NCBI RefSeq assembly: GCF_000612665.1
Contig: NZ_HG942066.1
Location: forward strand, 186,001 to 250,000
Source: Neobacillus dielmonensis
GTDB taxonomy: Bacteria > Bacillota > Bacilli > Bacillales > Cytobacillaceae
Length of the DNA: 64,000 bases
Reading direction: 5' to 3'
A model generated the notes under the pieces. The model was given only the letters and a program-made list of their open reading frames with translations. It was not told where the DNA came from and did no database searches. Below are positions 53,955 to 63,344 of this stretch, one piece after another. The position numbers and the translations under genes are program-made. Numbering within the stretch: position 1 is the stretch's first letter; every line of letters begins with the position of its first letter.

Positions 53955-54752
53955 ATGAAAAGATCGAAGTTAATGGTGGTAATATCGGTTGTATTTTTAT
54001 TACTCCTTTCAGCATGTGGGACCAGCAAGACGGGGGGAGACGGTGATAAGAAGACTTTAAGAATCGTTACTGACGCTGCTTATGCACCGTTTGAGTATCA
54101 GGACAAAGGGGAAGTAGTTGGGTTTGACGTTGATTTCGTAAAAGCTGTTGCCAAAGAGGCTGGTTACGAAGCAAAGGTGGAACACGTTGGCTGGGATCCA
54201 GTATTTGTTGAAATTGAAGGGAAAACAGCAGACGCAGCTGTTTCGGCCATCACGATTACTGATAAACGCAAAAAGTCCTATGATTTTTCAGTTCCATATT
54301 TTTTGTCTACTAATAAGATAATGGTTCCTAAGGACAGCCCAATCAAAAGCGCAGCAGATTTAAAGGATAAAGTCGTCGCCGTGCAAAATGGCACCACGGG
54401 GATGACAGCAACGGAGAAACTACTGGGGGCAGAAAACAAAAATCTAAAGAAATTTAAAGATAACAACCTAGCTATTATGGAACTAAAAGGCGGCGGTGCC
54501 GATGCGGTTGTAGCCGATAATACCGTAATTGAAGAATATGTAAAAAATAATCCAAAGGAAAATTTTGTTGTTATTGAAGATCCGGTTTTTGAAAAAGAGT
54601 TCTATGGAGTCTTATTTCCAAAGGACAGCAAATTAAAAGCCGAGTTCGATAAAGCCATTAAAAAGTTGATGGAAAATGGGGAATACGCAAAAATTTACAA
54701 TAAGTGGTTCAAAGTAGACCCGGATTTGACTGAAATAAATGCTCAGCAATAG
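53955..54752 (+). CDS. Polar amino-acid-binding lipoprotein
   Basis: Solute-binding protein of 265 residues (SBP_bac_3). The lipobox is LLSAC, with the lipidated Cys at residue 21. Family motifs: DAAYAPFEYQDKGEVVGFDVD, WDPVFVEIEGKTADAAVSAI, TDKRKKSYDFSVPY and the C-terminal EYAKIYNKWF. It feeds the permease and ATPase downstream. Binding-site residues resemble glutamine/arginine-type proteins, but the ligand cannot be fixed. A stem-loop follows, which should lower expression of the next two genes. Confidence 0.92.
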   Translation: MKRSKLMVVISVVFLLLLSACGTSKTGGDGDKKTLRIVTDAAYAPFEYQDKGEVVGFDVDFVKAVAKEAGYEAKVEHVGWDPVFVEIEGKTADAAVSAITITDKRKKSYDFSVPYFLSTNKIMVPKDSPIKSAADLKDKVVAVQNGTTGMTATEKLLGAENKNLKKFKDNNLAIMELKGGGADAVVADNTVIEEYVKNNPKENFVVIEDPVFEKEFYGVLFPKDSKLKAEFDKAIKKLMENGEYAKIYNKWFKVDPDLTEINAQQ

Positions 54753-54763
54753 TTAGAGCGATT

Positions 54764-54812
54764 AAGCAATTGCGTAACTCTTTGTCAATAAGAAGTTACG
54801 CAATTTTTATAT
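54764..54812 (+). terminator. Stem-loop between binding-protein and permease genes
   Basis: AATTGCGTAACT / AGTTACGCAATT followed by TTTAT. Probably partial termination that makes the binding protein more abundant than the membrane parts. Confidence 0.75.
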
Positions 54813-54845
54813 AGTAAGAGGTAAATTTTACTTGGGGGACTCTTT

Positions 54846-55502
54846 ATGGAAATACGTTGGGATATACTTGCAGAATATGCTCCTTTTTTTGCGAAAGGAA
54901 CTTTACTGACAATTGGACTTTCCGTTGTTAGTATTATCATTGGCTGTATCCTTGGATTGTTTATTGGTTTAGGGAAAATGTCCAAAAACAAGTGGATTGC
55001 CCTTCCGTTTAATATTTATGTCACTTTTTTTAGAGGTACACCGTTATTAGTGCAAATATTATTGGTTCATTTTGGACTTGTGCCGCTTTTATTAGGAGAA
55101 ACCAATGGCATTACTGCAGCAATTACAGCTCTTTCATTAAATTCTGCAGCATATGTATCCGAAATCTTCCGTGCTGGGATTCAATCGATTGATAAGGGGC
55201 AAATGGAGGCAGCGAGGTCGTTAGGGATGAATCACCAACAGGCGATGCGTTTAGTCATCCTGCCCCAAGCATTTAAACGAATGATTCCGCCGTTAGGGAA
55301 TGAATTCATAGTATTAATAAAGGATACTTCCTTAGTTGCAGGTATTGCAGTAAAAGAGCTTTTATATTGGGGTCAAGCCTTACAGGGCCAGTACTACCGG
55401 GTATGGGAGCCCTACCTGACCGCCGCCCTTATCTATTTAGTGATAACCTTTTCTTTAAGCTTGCTGCTATCCAAACTTGAAAGAAGGCTGACCACAGAAT
55501 GA
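54846..55502 (+). CDS. Polar amino-acid ABC transporter permease
   Basis: Permease of 218 residues of the HisM/GlnP type with about five helices. [42 protein letters not shown] and [20 protein letters not shown] (EAA loop) are typical. GGGGGA precedes the ATG. The stop overlaps the ATPase start as ATGA. A single permease gene means a homodimer. Confidence 0.93.
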   Translation: MEIRWDILAEYAPFFAKGTLLTIGLSVVSIIIGCILGLFIGLGKMSKNKWIALPFNIYVTFFRGTPLLVQILLVHFGLVPLLLGETNGITAAITALSLNSAAYVSEIFRAGIQSIDKGQMEAARSLGMNHQQAMRLVILPQAFKRMIPPLGNEFIVLIKDTSLVAGIAVKELLYWGQALQGQYYRVWEPYLTAALIYLVITFSLSLLLSKLERRLTTE

Positions 55503-56221
55503 TTGAAGTTCAAAATTTAAAAAAGACCTTTGGAAAAAATGAAGTGCTTAAGAAAATCAATGTAACCATCAAACCGCAAGAGGTTGTGGTGGTCATCGGA
55601 CCGTCTGGATCAGGGAAGTCTACCTTTCTTCGCTGTATTAATCTATTGGAAACCATTACCGATGGTCGTGTATTAATTGAGGGTGTCGATATCACCGATA
55701 AAAAAACTGATATAAACAAAATTCGTACAGAAGTAGGCATGGTATTTCAGCAATTTAATTTGTTTCCACATAAAACCGTGCTGCAGAACATCATGCTTGC
55801 ACCTATGAAGGTAAGAAAGATCTCGGAAGAAAAAGCCCGGGCCAAGGGAGTTGAATTGTTGGCTAAAGTTGGTTTGGCCGATAAAGCCGATGCCTATCCC
55901 GACTCCTTATCTGGCGGGCAAAAACAACGGGTGGCGATTGCAAGGGCGTTAGCGATGGAACCTAAAATCATGTTATTTGATGAACCCACATCTGCGCTTG
56001 ACCCGGAAATGGTCGGAGAAGTCCTCGAAGTCATGAAACAATTGGCAAAGGAAGGAATGACCATGGTGGTGGTTACCCATGAAATGGGGTTTGCAAGAGA
56101 AGTCGGAGACCGGGTTTTATTTATGGATGGCGGTGTCATTGTAGAGGAAAATGTACCAAAAGAGTTGTTTGAAAGACCGAAAGAAGAACGGACACAAGCA
56201 TTTTTAAGTAAAGTATTATAG
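55499..56221 (+). CDS. Polar amino-acid ABC transporter ATPase
   Basis: ATPase of 240 residues, GlnQ/ArtR type. Walker [11 protein letters not shown]-loop [10 protein letters not shown], signature [17 protein letters not shown], Walker [17 protein letters not shown] and H-loop [10 protein letters not shown] are intact. Last gene of the operon with a terminator at 56233-56260. Confidence 0.94.
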   Translation: MIEVQNLKKTFGKNEVLKKINVTIKPQEVVVVIGPSGSGKSTFLRCINLLETITDGRVLIEGVDITDKKTDINKIRTEVGMVFQQFNLFPHKTVLQNIMLAPMKVRKISEEKARAKGVELLAKVGLADKADAYPDSLSGGQKQRVAIARALAMEPKIMLFDEPTSALDPEMVGEVLEVMKQLAKEGMTMVVVTHEMGFAREVGDRVLFMDGGVIVEENVPKELFERPKEERTQAFLSKVL

Positions 56222-56232
56222 ATTCGATTAGA

Positions 56233-56260
56233 TAAGGAGGCAAGATGGCCTCCTTTTTTG
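56233..56260 (+). terminator. Intrinsic terminator of the amino-acid transporter operon
   Basis: AAGGAGGC/GCCTCCTT stem followed by TTTT. Confidence 0.88.
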
Positions 56261-56416
56261 CTCGATAACTGCCAATACCTTCTAGCCTGCCCCCTTACCC
56301 GACCTATTTCCATAACCTACGCCTTTTTTGAAGCCTACACAAATGCTGCTCGACATTGGTTTGTCTTACATTTGAAATACTTCTGTCATGTCTTTAAAAA
56401 CTACCTCTGGTAAAAT

Positions 56417-56425
56417 TGGTATAAT
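56417..56425 (+). promoter_or_regulatory. Extended -10 promoter of the dynamin-like gene
   Basis: TGGTATAAT is a TGn-extended -10; the -35 region (about 56397) is poor. Confidence 0.5.
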
Positions 56426-56523
56426 AGGGACTTATTTTCTATACTTTCGTCGAATAGTATAAGGAATAATTGTGACTCTTTTCCATATCTATACAAAAGA
56501 GTGTTGCAATTGGAGGGAAAGAA

Positions 56524-59280
56524 ATGACGTTAGAACAGCAATTAATTGATAAAACGTATTATAAAATGTTCATGAATGAACTTGAGGATAAACATCCGAT
56601 TGAAGTACTTGGCGAAGCTTTCCAAGAGGAAGCCCAAAAAGACCTGCCCGAATTGACAAATCTCCGGTATGCACAAGGCGAGGCCTATTTTCATGCTAAG
56701 GACTATGAGGCAGCCATCTTTAAATGGGAAAACATCATCAATGAATTAGAGCCATGGGCGAAAAAAAATACGGCAGATGCTTATTATAAATTAGGAGTAT
56801 TATCAACAGCAGAAGACCTATACACGACCATTGTAACCGATAATCCTACATTAAAATCTGAACTATCGTTACAGTTATTTTCATTGTATATTGACCGTGA
56901 AAAATTGCAGGCTGCCACTTCTGAAATAAAAAAAGCCATTCTGGCCAATCCTGATTATCCAAACCTCACAACGATTGCCAGAAACTTTTTTGAAGAACAG
57001 GGTGATTGGGAGAATGCGATTGAATTGGCTGTGAATGAAGCTAAGCGGAAGCAATCTCTAGACTGGTATGAGATTCTTCACTCCTACATACAACAAGGGA
57101 GGACAAAGACTTTTGCCCCTAGTTATTTTTCCCAGGCCCTGGTGGAATTGTATCGTTTCAATCACAAGAAGTTTGAACAGCTAATTTCGTCCTTATGGAA
57201 TAGTTATCAGAACGAAAACACCTATTTTACTTGGTTAAAAGAAATCAATTATTTACTTTTGAACCTCGACTTTAGTCGTGAGGAACAATGGACAGTTGTT
57301 TCCAAGCTATTTAAAGAAACCTATTTTCATTTTATCGGCGGCAATTATTTTATCAAGCAGCTGGAAGAAATCGTGCCTGAACTGCTTACGAACTGGCTGC
57401 GCCTGGCGGATGATTCACATGTTGTATTGTCTGCCGCAGCACTTCTGTCATGGAATGAACTTTTCCCCGCCAGCCTTAGTCTAGTGATTGTAGAAGAGGC
57501 TGAAAAGGTGATTAGTACGACAGCAGTGGAAATGGATGAACTCGAGGAATGTCTAAACCTTTTCGCCTCGATTATTAAGTGGGCCCATGCTCATGACATG
57601 GGGGACAATGGCCGGATGCAATGGATTACCCGTCAATTGGTAGAATTTGATACACATCATATCCTGGTGGCCGGACTTAGCGGCACCGGTAAATCCTCAT
57701 TCGTTAACATGGTCTTGGGAGAACCCTTGCAGGATAGTCCCACCTCTACAGTAGTCATGTTTAAGGATGCAGAGGAATTGGAAATTACCGAAATTACAGA
57801 TTGGGAAATGAATCATCTTGAAGGATTCTCTGCCTTTCAAGAGCGTATGGACCGGCTTCGCCATGCATTGGAATCGGTCATTGAATTCAAATTGCCAAAT
57901 CGTTTTTTAGCAGAGAATGAAATGGCATTTATCGATACGCCAGGATTAAAAGGGACACCTCATGCAGACCGTACCGATGTTTTGTCCTATCTTCATGTGG
58001 CGGATACCGTGCTATTTACGTTAGATGCCAATGCACCTTTAACGGATAAGGAAAGAAGCTTAATCGACCAAATTCAGGGAATTGCGCCTGATATACCTGT
58101 TCATTTTCTGATATCCAAGATAGATACGATTCCGAATGAACAGGATGCGGTTCGGATCTTTGAAGAAACTAGGTCGGCAATCGAATCGATAGTGCCAGAT
58201 GCAAAAGTCTTTGCTTTCTCCTCCCAATACGACAGGGATCAGCAATTAGGAGAAATGCAAGAATTTCTTCTAGCCATAAGAAATAAGAGAAATATAGAAG
58301 ATAAGCGTTTGGCTAAGCTGCTATATTATATCCGAACGACTATTGCTTCACTCCTACAAAAAAGAATCGATGTGGAAAACCAATTGGCTGACACCGTCCG
58401 CTGGAACCAAGAAATGTACTCTAAACTGACAGGGGCAGTTAACCAACTGAATGATTCGGTGGTCCAAAAAACGAAAATCATCGCAAAATCTTATCATTCG
58501 ATGAAGGCGGCCATTGAAGAGGAAATAGTAGCTAGTGTACCATTAAAGTTAAGGGAATGCTCAGAATTAATTAGGGAAGACAGCAATTTTAGCAAGGTCC
58601 ATTTAGACTTAAATGAAGAAATGAATAAACGTTTGCAGGATTATTTAGAAAATCATGTAATGCCAAAATATTGCCGTATGCTTCAAGATTGGCTGTTTAG
58701 CTGTAAGGAAGAGTTCGATCAAGGCCAAGAGTATTTGAATGAATTGGCACAAGGCTTTAACAGTATTTACGGAGAGGAACGTCTTCAACTTGAATGTGAT
58801 TTCAGGATTCTTGATGACTGGAACCGTGATATCAACAGATTAACAAGCGGTTTTACGTTAGAAAAGGAAAACATTCTATTACGTCGAACCCCTTCACAAT
58901 TCTTGCTGAAAAGTGCCGGCAAATTATTAGGTTCTTTGTCCAACAACAAAACGATGCTGTACAATAAATACAAAGGATTTGTGGAGAACGAGGATTATAC
59001 AGAAACAATAGAATCAGTGTGCCGCCAGTTTTTCCAGCCGTTCCAGCTATTTGAAAAATCATTAGAACGTGATGTCAGCTTATTTTTAAAAGAACCATTA
59101 CTGATTCTTGCTAAGACAGCGGAAGATACGAGTAAGGAAATTGATGATCATCAAGCGATGCTAAATCGGTTAAATATGAATCCGGAAATATTCCGAGACC
59201 CGCTAACGTTATTTGAACTGAGACTGCGCCAGTTTGAATGGATGACAATAGCCGGAAAAGGTATGCAAACTGTATATTAA
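56524..59280 (+). CDS. TPR-dynamin-type large GTPase
   Basis: Cytosolic or membrane-associated protein of 918 residues. Residues about 1-230 are helical TPR-like repeats (LRYAQGEAYFHAKDYEAAIF is one). The dynamin-type GTPase domain follows: G1 GLSGTGKSS at 384-392 with K390, G3 DTPG at 471-474 and G4 SKID at 531-534. A Thr in SPTSTVV (about 404-410) may be the G2 switch. The C-terminal 300 residues are charged coiled coil, as in the stalk of bacterial dynamins. No second dynamin gene is adjacent, while many bacterial dynamins come in pairs. A role in membrane remodelling or stress is possible. The function is not known. Confidence 0.82.
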   Translation: MTLEQQLIDKTYYKMFMNELEDKHPIEVLGEAFQEEAQKDLPELTNLRYAQGEAYFHAKDYEAAIFKWENIINELEPWAKKNTADAYYKLGVLSTAEDLYTTIVTDNPTLKSELSLQLFSLYIDREKLQAATSEIKKAILANPDYPNLTTIARNFFEEQGDWENAIELAVNEAKRKQSLDWYEILHSYIQQGRTKTFAPSYFSQALVELYRFNHKKFEQLISSLWNSYQNENTYFTWLKEINYLLLNLDFSREEQWTVVSKLFKETYFHFIGGNYFIKQLEEIVPELLTNWLRLADDSHVVLSAAALLSWNELFPASLSLVIVEEAEKVISTTAVEMDELEECLNLFASIIKWAHAHDMGDNGRMQWITRQLVEFDTHHILVAGLSGTGKSSFVNMVLGEPLQDSPTSTVVMFKDAEELEITEITDWEMNHLEGFSAFQERMDRLRHALESVIEFKLPNRFLAENEMAFIDTPGLKGTPHADRTDVLSYLHVADTVLFTLDANAPLTDKERSLIDQIQGIAPDIPVHFLISKIDTIPNEQDAVRIFEETRSAIESIVPDAKVFAFSSQYDRDQQLGEMQEFLLAIRNKRNIEDKRLAKLLYYIRTTIASLLQKRIDVENQLADTVRWNQEMYSKLTGAVNQLNDSVVQKTKIIAKSYHSMKAAIEEEIVASVPLKLRECSELIREDSNFSKVHLDLNEEMNKRLQDYLENHVMPKYCRMLQDWLFSCKEEFDQGQEYLNELAQGFNSIYGEERLQLECDFRILDDWNRDINRLTSGFTLEKENILLRRTPSQFLLKSAGKLLGSLSNNKTMLYNKYKGFVENEDYTETIESVCRQFFQPFQLFEKSLERDVSLFLKEPLLILAKTAEDTSKEIDDHQAMLNRLNMNPEIFRDPLTLFELRLRQFEWMTIAGKGMQTVY

Positions 59281-59291
59281 TAGTATTAGAT

Positions 59292-59328
59292 AAGGAAGAT
59301 GTCCAAAGGCATCTTCCCTTTTTTTTGT
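59292..59328 (+). terminator. Intrinsic terminator of the dynamin-like gene
   Basis: GGAAGATG/CATCTTCC stem with an 8-base loop followed by CTTTTTTTT. Confidence 0.9.
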
Positions 59329-59332
59329 CTTA

Positions 59333-59475
59333 GGCTCTGTTAAACTGATTGGAGTGGAAGGCGAGCGACTCCTCGGAAAACCTCATTTATGCTATCGCAT
59401 AATAAGGCTCCCCGGCACGCCGCGGGTTCGCTTAAGCAACTGGAGCGGAAATCAACAGCCAAATTTAACAGGGCC
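59333..59475. mobile_element. MITE-like element, copy 3 (143 bp) with 8-bp target duplication
   Basis: Ends GGCTCTGTTAAA and TTTAACAGGGCC. The element is flanked on both sides by TTGTCTTA, an exact 8-bp direct repeat that marks insertion. Internal GCTATCGCATAAT hairpin and GGAGCGGAAATCAACAGCC module as in copy 1. It is non-coding. IS6- and IS1595-type elements make 8-bp duplications and have related ends, so one of these may have moved it. Confidence 0.75.
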
Positions 59476-59508
59476 TTGTCTTAAAAAAGAAGGCCTGTCT
59501 AAAAAATA

Positions 59509-59548
59509 TTAAGAAAAACTTAAGATTTATAGTAAAGTAAAGTTAAGA
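59509..59548. promoter_or_regulatory. TTAAGA direct repeats upstream of the response regulator gene
   Basis: TTAAGA at 59509 and 59520 have the TTAAGA-N5-TTAAGA spacing typical of OmpR/PhoP-type regulators; a third copy is at 59543. Candidate autoregulatory site. Confidence 0.5.
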
Positions 59549-59599
59549 TTTTGCCATTATTATGTAGGACAAAGAGATAAACGGAAAGCAGGGGGAGAA

Positions 59600-60292
59600 A
59601 TGAATCCATATTATGTGCTGGTAGTGGATGATGAAAAAGAAATCCGCGATGCCATAGAAATATACCTAAAAAATGAAGGGGTTACCGTTTTAAAAGCAAA
59701 GGATGGGATTGAAGCATTAGAAATCTTACATGAGCACCCGGTTCATCTCATTATATTAGATCTCATGATGCCGAGGCTGGATGGGATTTCTGCTACTTAT
59801 AAGATTCGCGAACAGAAAAATATCCCGATTATTATTTTAAGTGCAAAAAGTGAAGACACTGATAAGATTTTAGGGCTGCAAGTAGGTGCTGATGACTATG
59901 TAACGAAGCCGTTTAATCCAATGGAATTAGTAGCCAGGGTAAAATCCCAGTTAAGAAGATATGTTACACTTGGCACTTTTGAAGGTGTCAAAAAGGTCAT
60001 TGACTTAAACGGACTAACATTGGATCAATCGGCAAAAGAAGTCACCGTTCATGGGGAGCGGATTAAACTTACTCCAATCGAATACAAGATCGTCGAGTTA
60101 CTAATGACCAATGCCGGGAGAGTATTCTCGATTGATGAGATCTATGAGCGGGTATGGAAGGAGCCTGGGTACAATGCAGAGAATACGGTAGCAGTCCACA
60201 TTCGGAAAATTCGTGAAAAAATAGAGATCGATCCAAAAAATCCAAGATTCTTGAAGGTGGTATGGGGTATTGGATACAAAATGGAAAAATAG
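59600..60292 (+). CDS. OmpR-family response regulator
   Basis: Protein of 230 residues. Receiver domain 1-120 with acidic pair D10-D11, phosphoacceptor D54 in LIILDLMMP, the conserved T/S in IILSAKS and K in VTKPF. Winged-helix DNA-binding domain about 132-228 with LTPIEYKIVELLM and NTVAVHIRKIREKI. Resembles VanR-type regulators. It overlaps the kinase gene by 23 bases. GGGGGAG precedes the ATG. Confidence 0.93.
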   Translation: MNPYYVLVVDDEKEIRDAIEIYLKNEGVTVLKAKDGIEALEILHEHPVHLIILDLMMPRLDGISATYKIREQKNIPIIILSAKSEDTDKILGLQVGADDYVTKPFNPMELVARVKSQLRRYVTLGTFEGVKKVIDLNGLTLDQSAKEVTVHGERIKLTPIEYKIVELLMTNAGRVFSIDEIYERVWKEPGYNAENTVAVHIRKIREKIEIDPKNPRFLKVVWGIGYKMEK

Positions 60293-62519
60293 ACTCATTT
60301 TGGCTGTATGGGCCTTCTTGGTTTCATTCGGGTTGAGTGGAATCCTGGCCGCTGCACTGTTTGGTAGCCATTACATATATAAGGATTATTTTCATACTCC
60401 TGATTTCCAATATCAAGTTGATCAATTTGCCGGCTATTTAAGCACCTTCGAATTGCATGATCTTCCATTGGAAGAAGCAAAGAAAGCAATTACCGTAACG
60501 AAGGAGGATATTGATGAGCACCGGTATCGGTACGGAACGCTTCCGGAACAAGTCGATAATATCAAAGCCCAGTACGAAGAAAGAATCCAGGGCGCATTAG
60601 ATGCGGACAACCAAGATGCCGTTGATGCCTTTAAAGCCGAAAGAGATGGAAAAATAGAAGATATCACCAACAATTTTAAGAGTGATGACTATGTCAGGCC
60701 AAAGGTTATGAAAGAAAAAGAGAATAAACTAGAAGAATACTATAAAAAACGGGAAGGCTTACGATCTGAGTTTGAAAGAGAAAATGATATTTTTGAATAC
60801 TATTTTAAAAATACCGAGACAAAAAAGGTCTATACGGATCTGCCGAATTCTGGGGGAGAAGCACCTAAAAATGATATGAACAAAAAGGATTCACTTTATT
60901 TCACCACAATGACCATTGGAAGGGATTATGCCATCAATAATAGTTATCCCGGTTATGAGCAGCTCATGGATTCAATCATCCCTACAAAAGCTTCAACCTT
61001 TGAAGGAAAGATTGCCATACCTAAATCTTTGCCAGTATCCAATCCAATTATGGACGAATATGAGAACTATAAGCACAATCAATGGCTGCTATTAATTTGT
61101 GGTATTACAGGTATGATTGCGCTGTTGCTTAGTCTATGGATGTTAAAAAAATCTCAAGCTTTTCCTGCTACAGTAGAGAAGTGGCGCCCGTATTATAATA
61201 AGCTGCCGCTCGATGTAAGGGTTCTGTTTTTTATCCTGACAGGTATCGGATTTACTACAGCCGTTTTTAGTGTTAGCAGCCAGTCTATTTTCGTCATCGG
61301 AAATCCTGTCAATGGAGTAGAAAGTGTTGCCGGCCTCATCATCGCTTCCTTTTGCATGGGCTATACGTATCTACAGTGGAAGTATTTATCCTTTAGCGTG
61401 AAGGATTGGCAGAATGCTAAAGCAGAGTGGAAACGGGGATTAATTTATAAAGCAGGGAAGAAATCCAGCCAGCTGTTTAAAAAAGTACTCCAGAGCTTAA
61501 AGGAGGCATTTCTAAGTCAAACAGCGGGCATTCAGATATTGATTATAATGATTCTGATTTATGGCCTCGGGGCAGCCGCCGTCATGACAATCATTCATCC
61601 GATTTTTATCCTTATGTATTTAATCCTGATCGGTGTTATTGGCATTCCTCTGGCATTGATCGTGGTTAATAAAATTGGTTATTTTAATCGAATTGTTGAC
61701 ACAACAAAGGAAATTGCTTCGGGAAAATTAGGCGATAACCTTGATGTGTCAGGTAAGACTGTACTGGCGACGCTGGCCGGCAATATCAATGTTTTGAAGC
61801 AAGGCTACAAGCATTCGCAAAACGAGCAGGCTAAAAGTGAACGGCTGAAAACAGAATTGATTACCAATGTCAGCCATGACCTGAGGACACCCTTGACATC
61901 GATTATTACCTATACAGAGCTACTGAAAAACAAGGATGTATCCAACGAGGATCGGGCTGCTTATCTAGAAATTATTGACCGGAAATCTAAACGACTAAAG
62001 GTGCTGATTGATGATTTATTCGAGGTATCGAAAATGGCGAGCGGCAATATGGAGTTAAACAAAGAAAAAGTGGATCTTGTGCAGCTTTTGCAGCAGGCAC
62101 TCGGAGAATACGATGATATTATAAATGACTCGAGTTTGCAATTTCGGGTTACAAATACGGAGAAGCCTATATACGCATTAGTAGATGGGCAAAAGATGTG
62201 GCGGGTTTTTGATAATTTAATAGGAAATATTCTTAAATATTCGCTAGAGAACTCACGAGTCTACATTGCCATCAAAAAGGATAGCAGGCAAGCTTTAATT
62301 ACGTTTAAAAATGTTTCTAAATATGAACTTAATGAAAATAGCGAGGAGCTATTTGAACGTTTTAAACGAGGAGATACGTCTCGTCATACAGACGGTTCAG
62401 GATTAGGGCTTGCCATTGCCAAATCGATTGTTGACCTCCACGAAGGGAGGCTGGAAATTGAGACGGACGGTGATTTGTTTAAAGTAAGTATTATGTTAAA
62501 TCTTGCGGAGAATCACTAA
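60270..62519 (+). CDS. Sensor histidine kinase, large membrane type
   Basis: Protein of 749 residues. A first helix (about 10-33) precedes a large extracytoplasmic, Lys/Glu-rich coiled-coil-like domain (34-270). Several helices (about 272-292, 312-370 and 415-465), HAMP and the HisKA box NVSHDLRTPLTS with H536 follow. The ATPase domain has the N-box (NLIGNILKYS) and GSGLGLAIAKS, but no clear DxGxG between them, as in VanS-like kinases. TTG start at 60270, inside the end of the regulator gene, with GAAGGTGG upstream. The signal is unknown. Confidence 0.9.
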   Translation: MDTKWKNRLILAVWAFLVSFGLSGILAAALFGSHYIYKDYFHTPDFQYQVDQFAGYLSTFELHDLPLEEAKKAITVTKEDIDEHRYRYGTLPEQVDNIKAQYEERIQGALDADNQDAVDAFKAERDGKIEDITNNFKSDDYVRPKVMKEKENKLEEYYKKREGLRSEFERENDIFEYYFKNTETKKVYTDLPNSGGEAPKNDMNKKDSLYFTTMTIGRDYAINNSYPGYEQLMDSIIPTKASTFEGKIAIPKSLPVSNPIMDEYENYKHNQWLLLICGITGMIALLLSLWMLKKSQAFPATVEKWRPYYNKLPLDVRVLFFILTGIGFTTAVFSVSSQSIFVIGNPVNGVESVAGLIIASFCMGYTYLQWKYLSFSVKDWQNAKAEWKRGLIYKAGKKSSQLFKKVLQSLKEAFLSQTAGIQILIIMILIYGLGAAAVMTIIHPIFILMYLILIGVIGIPLALIVVNKIGYFNRIVDTTKEIASGKLGDNLDVSGKTVLATLAGNINVLKQGYKHSQNEQAKSERLKTELITNVSHDLRTPLTSIITYTELLKNKDVSNEDRAAYLEIIDRKSKRLKVLIDDLFEVSKMASGNMELNKEKVDLVQLLQQALGEYDDIINDSSLQFRVTNTEKPIYALVDGQKMWRVFDNLIGNILKYSLENSRVYIAIKKDSRQALITFKNVSKYELNENSEELFERFKRGDTSRHTDGSGLGLAIAKSIVDLHEGRLEIETDGDLFKVSIMLNLAENH

Positions 62520-62560
62520 CCTCGTCCATAAAGAAAGAACAAGAAAGGAGAGGAAAGTAA

Positions 62561-63076
62561 ATGTGTGTCATTAATTTTTCTGAATTATACAGTCTTTATT
62601 ATAAACGGCTGTTTCATATAAGCTTCTCAATCACTAGAGATCGGTATCTGGCGGAAGATGTTGTTCAGGAGACTTTTATTAAAGCACTGAAGAAGGCAGA
62701 TACAATTGCAGAACAATCAAAAGTTGGGGCTTGGCTTTCTGTGATTGCCACCAGAACAGCCATTGATTTCGTCCGTGTGGAAAGGAAAAAGAAAGGAATC
62801 CTGATGGAGAAGGATATGTTGGAAAGCTTAGGGAAGGAAATGAAGCACAACGTAGAAGAAGAAGTCGAAACGGGAATAATGGCGGAGCAGGTGAATACTG
62901 CCATAAAAAAGCTAAATCATGAGTATCAGGATGTCCTACTGCTTAAGATTGGCCATGGTTTAAAGGAGCACGAGATTGCACGCGCCCTTGATTTGAATCC
63001 GGGTACCGTCAAAACAAGAATCTATCGGGCAAGGAAACAACTAAAGCAGCTGTTTTTAAAACAACTTAGCGCATAG
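62561..63076 (+). CDS. ECF-type RNA polymerase sigma factor
   Basis: Sigma-70-family protein of 171 residues. Region 2 spans about 10-75 (DRYLAEDVVQETFIKALKK), region 4 about 115-165 (LNHEYQDVLLLKIGHGLKEHEI, then GTVKTRIYRARKQL). AGAGGAAAG precedes the ATG. No anti-sigma gene follows; instead come a 21-bp repeat array and a response regulator. It may be partnered elsewhere or be controlled at transcription by the preceding two-component system. Confidence 0.9.
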   Translation: MCVINFSELYSLYYKRLFHISFSITRDRYLAEDVVQETFIKALKKADTIAEQSKVGAWLSVIATRTAIDFVRVERKKKGILMEKDMLESLGKEMKHNVEEEVETGIMAEQVNTAIKKLNHEYQDVLLLKIGHGLKEHEIARALDLNPGTVKTRIYRARKQLKQLFLKQLSA

Positions 63077-63112
63077 GGAAGAGCATTGTACGGTTGAGTA
63101 TCGCAAATGGTG

Positions 63113-63217
63113 CAATTGTCTGATAGAGTGGCTCAATTGTCGGATAGGATCGTGCAACTGTCGCATACAGTGGTTCAACTGTCGGATAGGGCTGTCTAAC
63201 TGTCAAAATCCGTAACT
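63113..63217. repeat. 21-bp tandem array C (core CAACTGTCGGATAG)
   Basis: Five units of exactly 21 bp starting at 63113, 63134, 63155, 63176 and 63197 (the last one degenerate, TAACTGTCAAAAT). Core CAA-TGTCGGATAG plus seven less conserved bases. A frame from ATG 63107 to TAA 63197 crosses four units and encodes 30 residues of heptads (VQLSDRV-type) without a ribosome site. Located between the sigma-factor gene and its terminator. Confidence 0.8.
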
Positions 63218-63250
63218 GTTGTAGGCCAGGGGATTGAAACCCTTCTTAAA

Positions 63251-63278
63251 AGCGGGAATTTACCCGCATTTTTTTTCT
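63251..63278 (+). terminator. Intrinsic terminator after the sigma factor / array
   Basis: GCGGG/CCCGC stem with a 6-base loop followed by ATTTTTTTT. Being beyond array C, it means the array would be in the sigma-factor transcript. Confidence 0.88.
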
Positions 63279-63344
63279 TAAAAAAAGGAATTTAGTCCTA
63301 TTGTATGGAAACTATCCATAGAAAAAGTATAGCGGGGGAAAACA

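Larger units (their letters stand above)
56222..56523. other. Intergenic region before the dynamin-like gene
   Basis: Holds a terminator and, at 56417-56425, the extended -10 TGGTATAAT without a clear -35. The predicted leader is about 90 bases. GAGGGAAAG precedes the start. Nothing else is evident. Confidence 0.45.
59281..59599. other. Intergenic region: terminator, MITE-like copy 3, response-regulator control region
   Basis: Contains a terminator, the repeat element with its 8-bp duplication and TTAAGA direct repeats. No short gene is seen. Confidence 0.55.
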
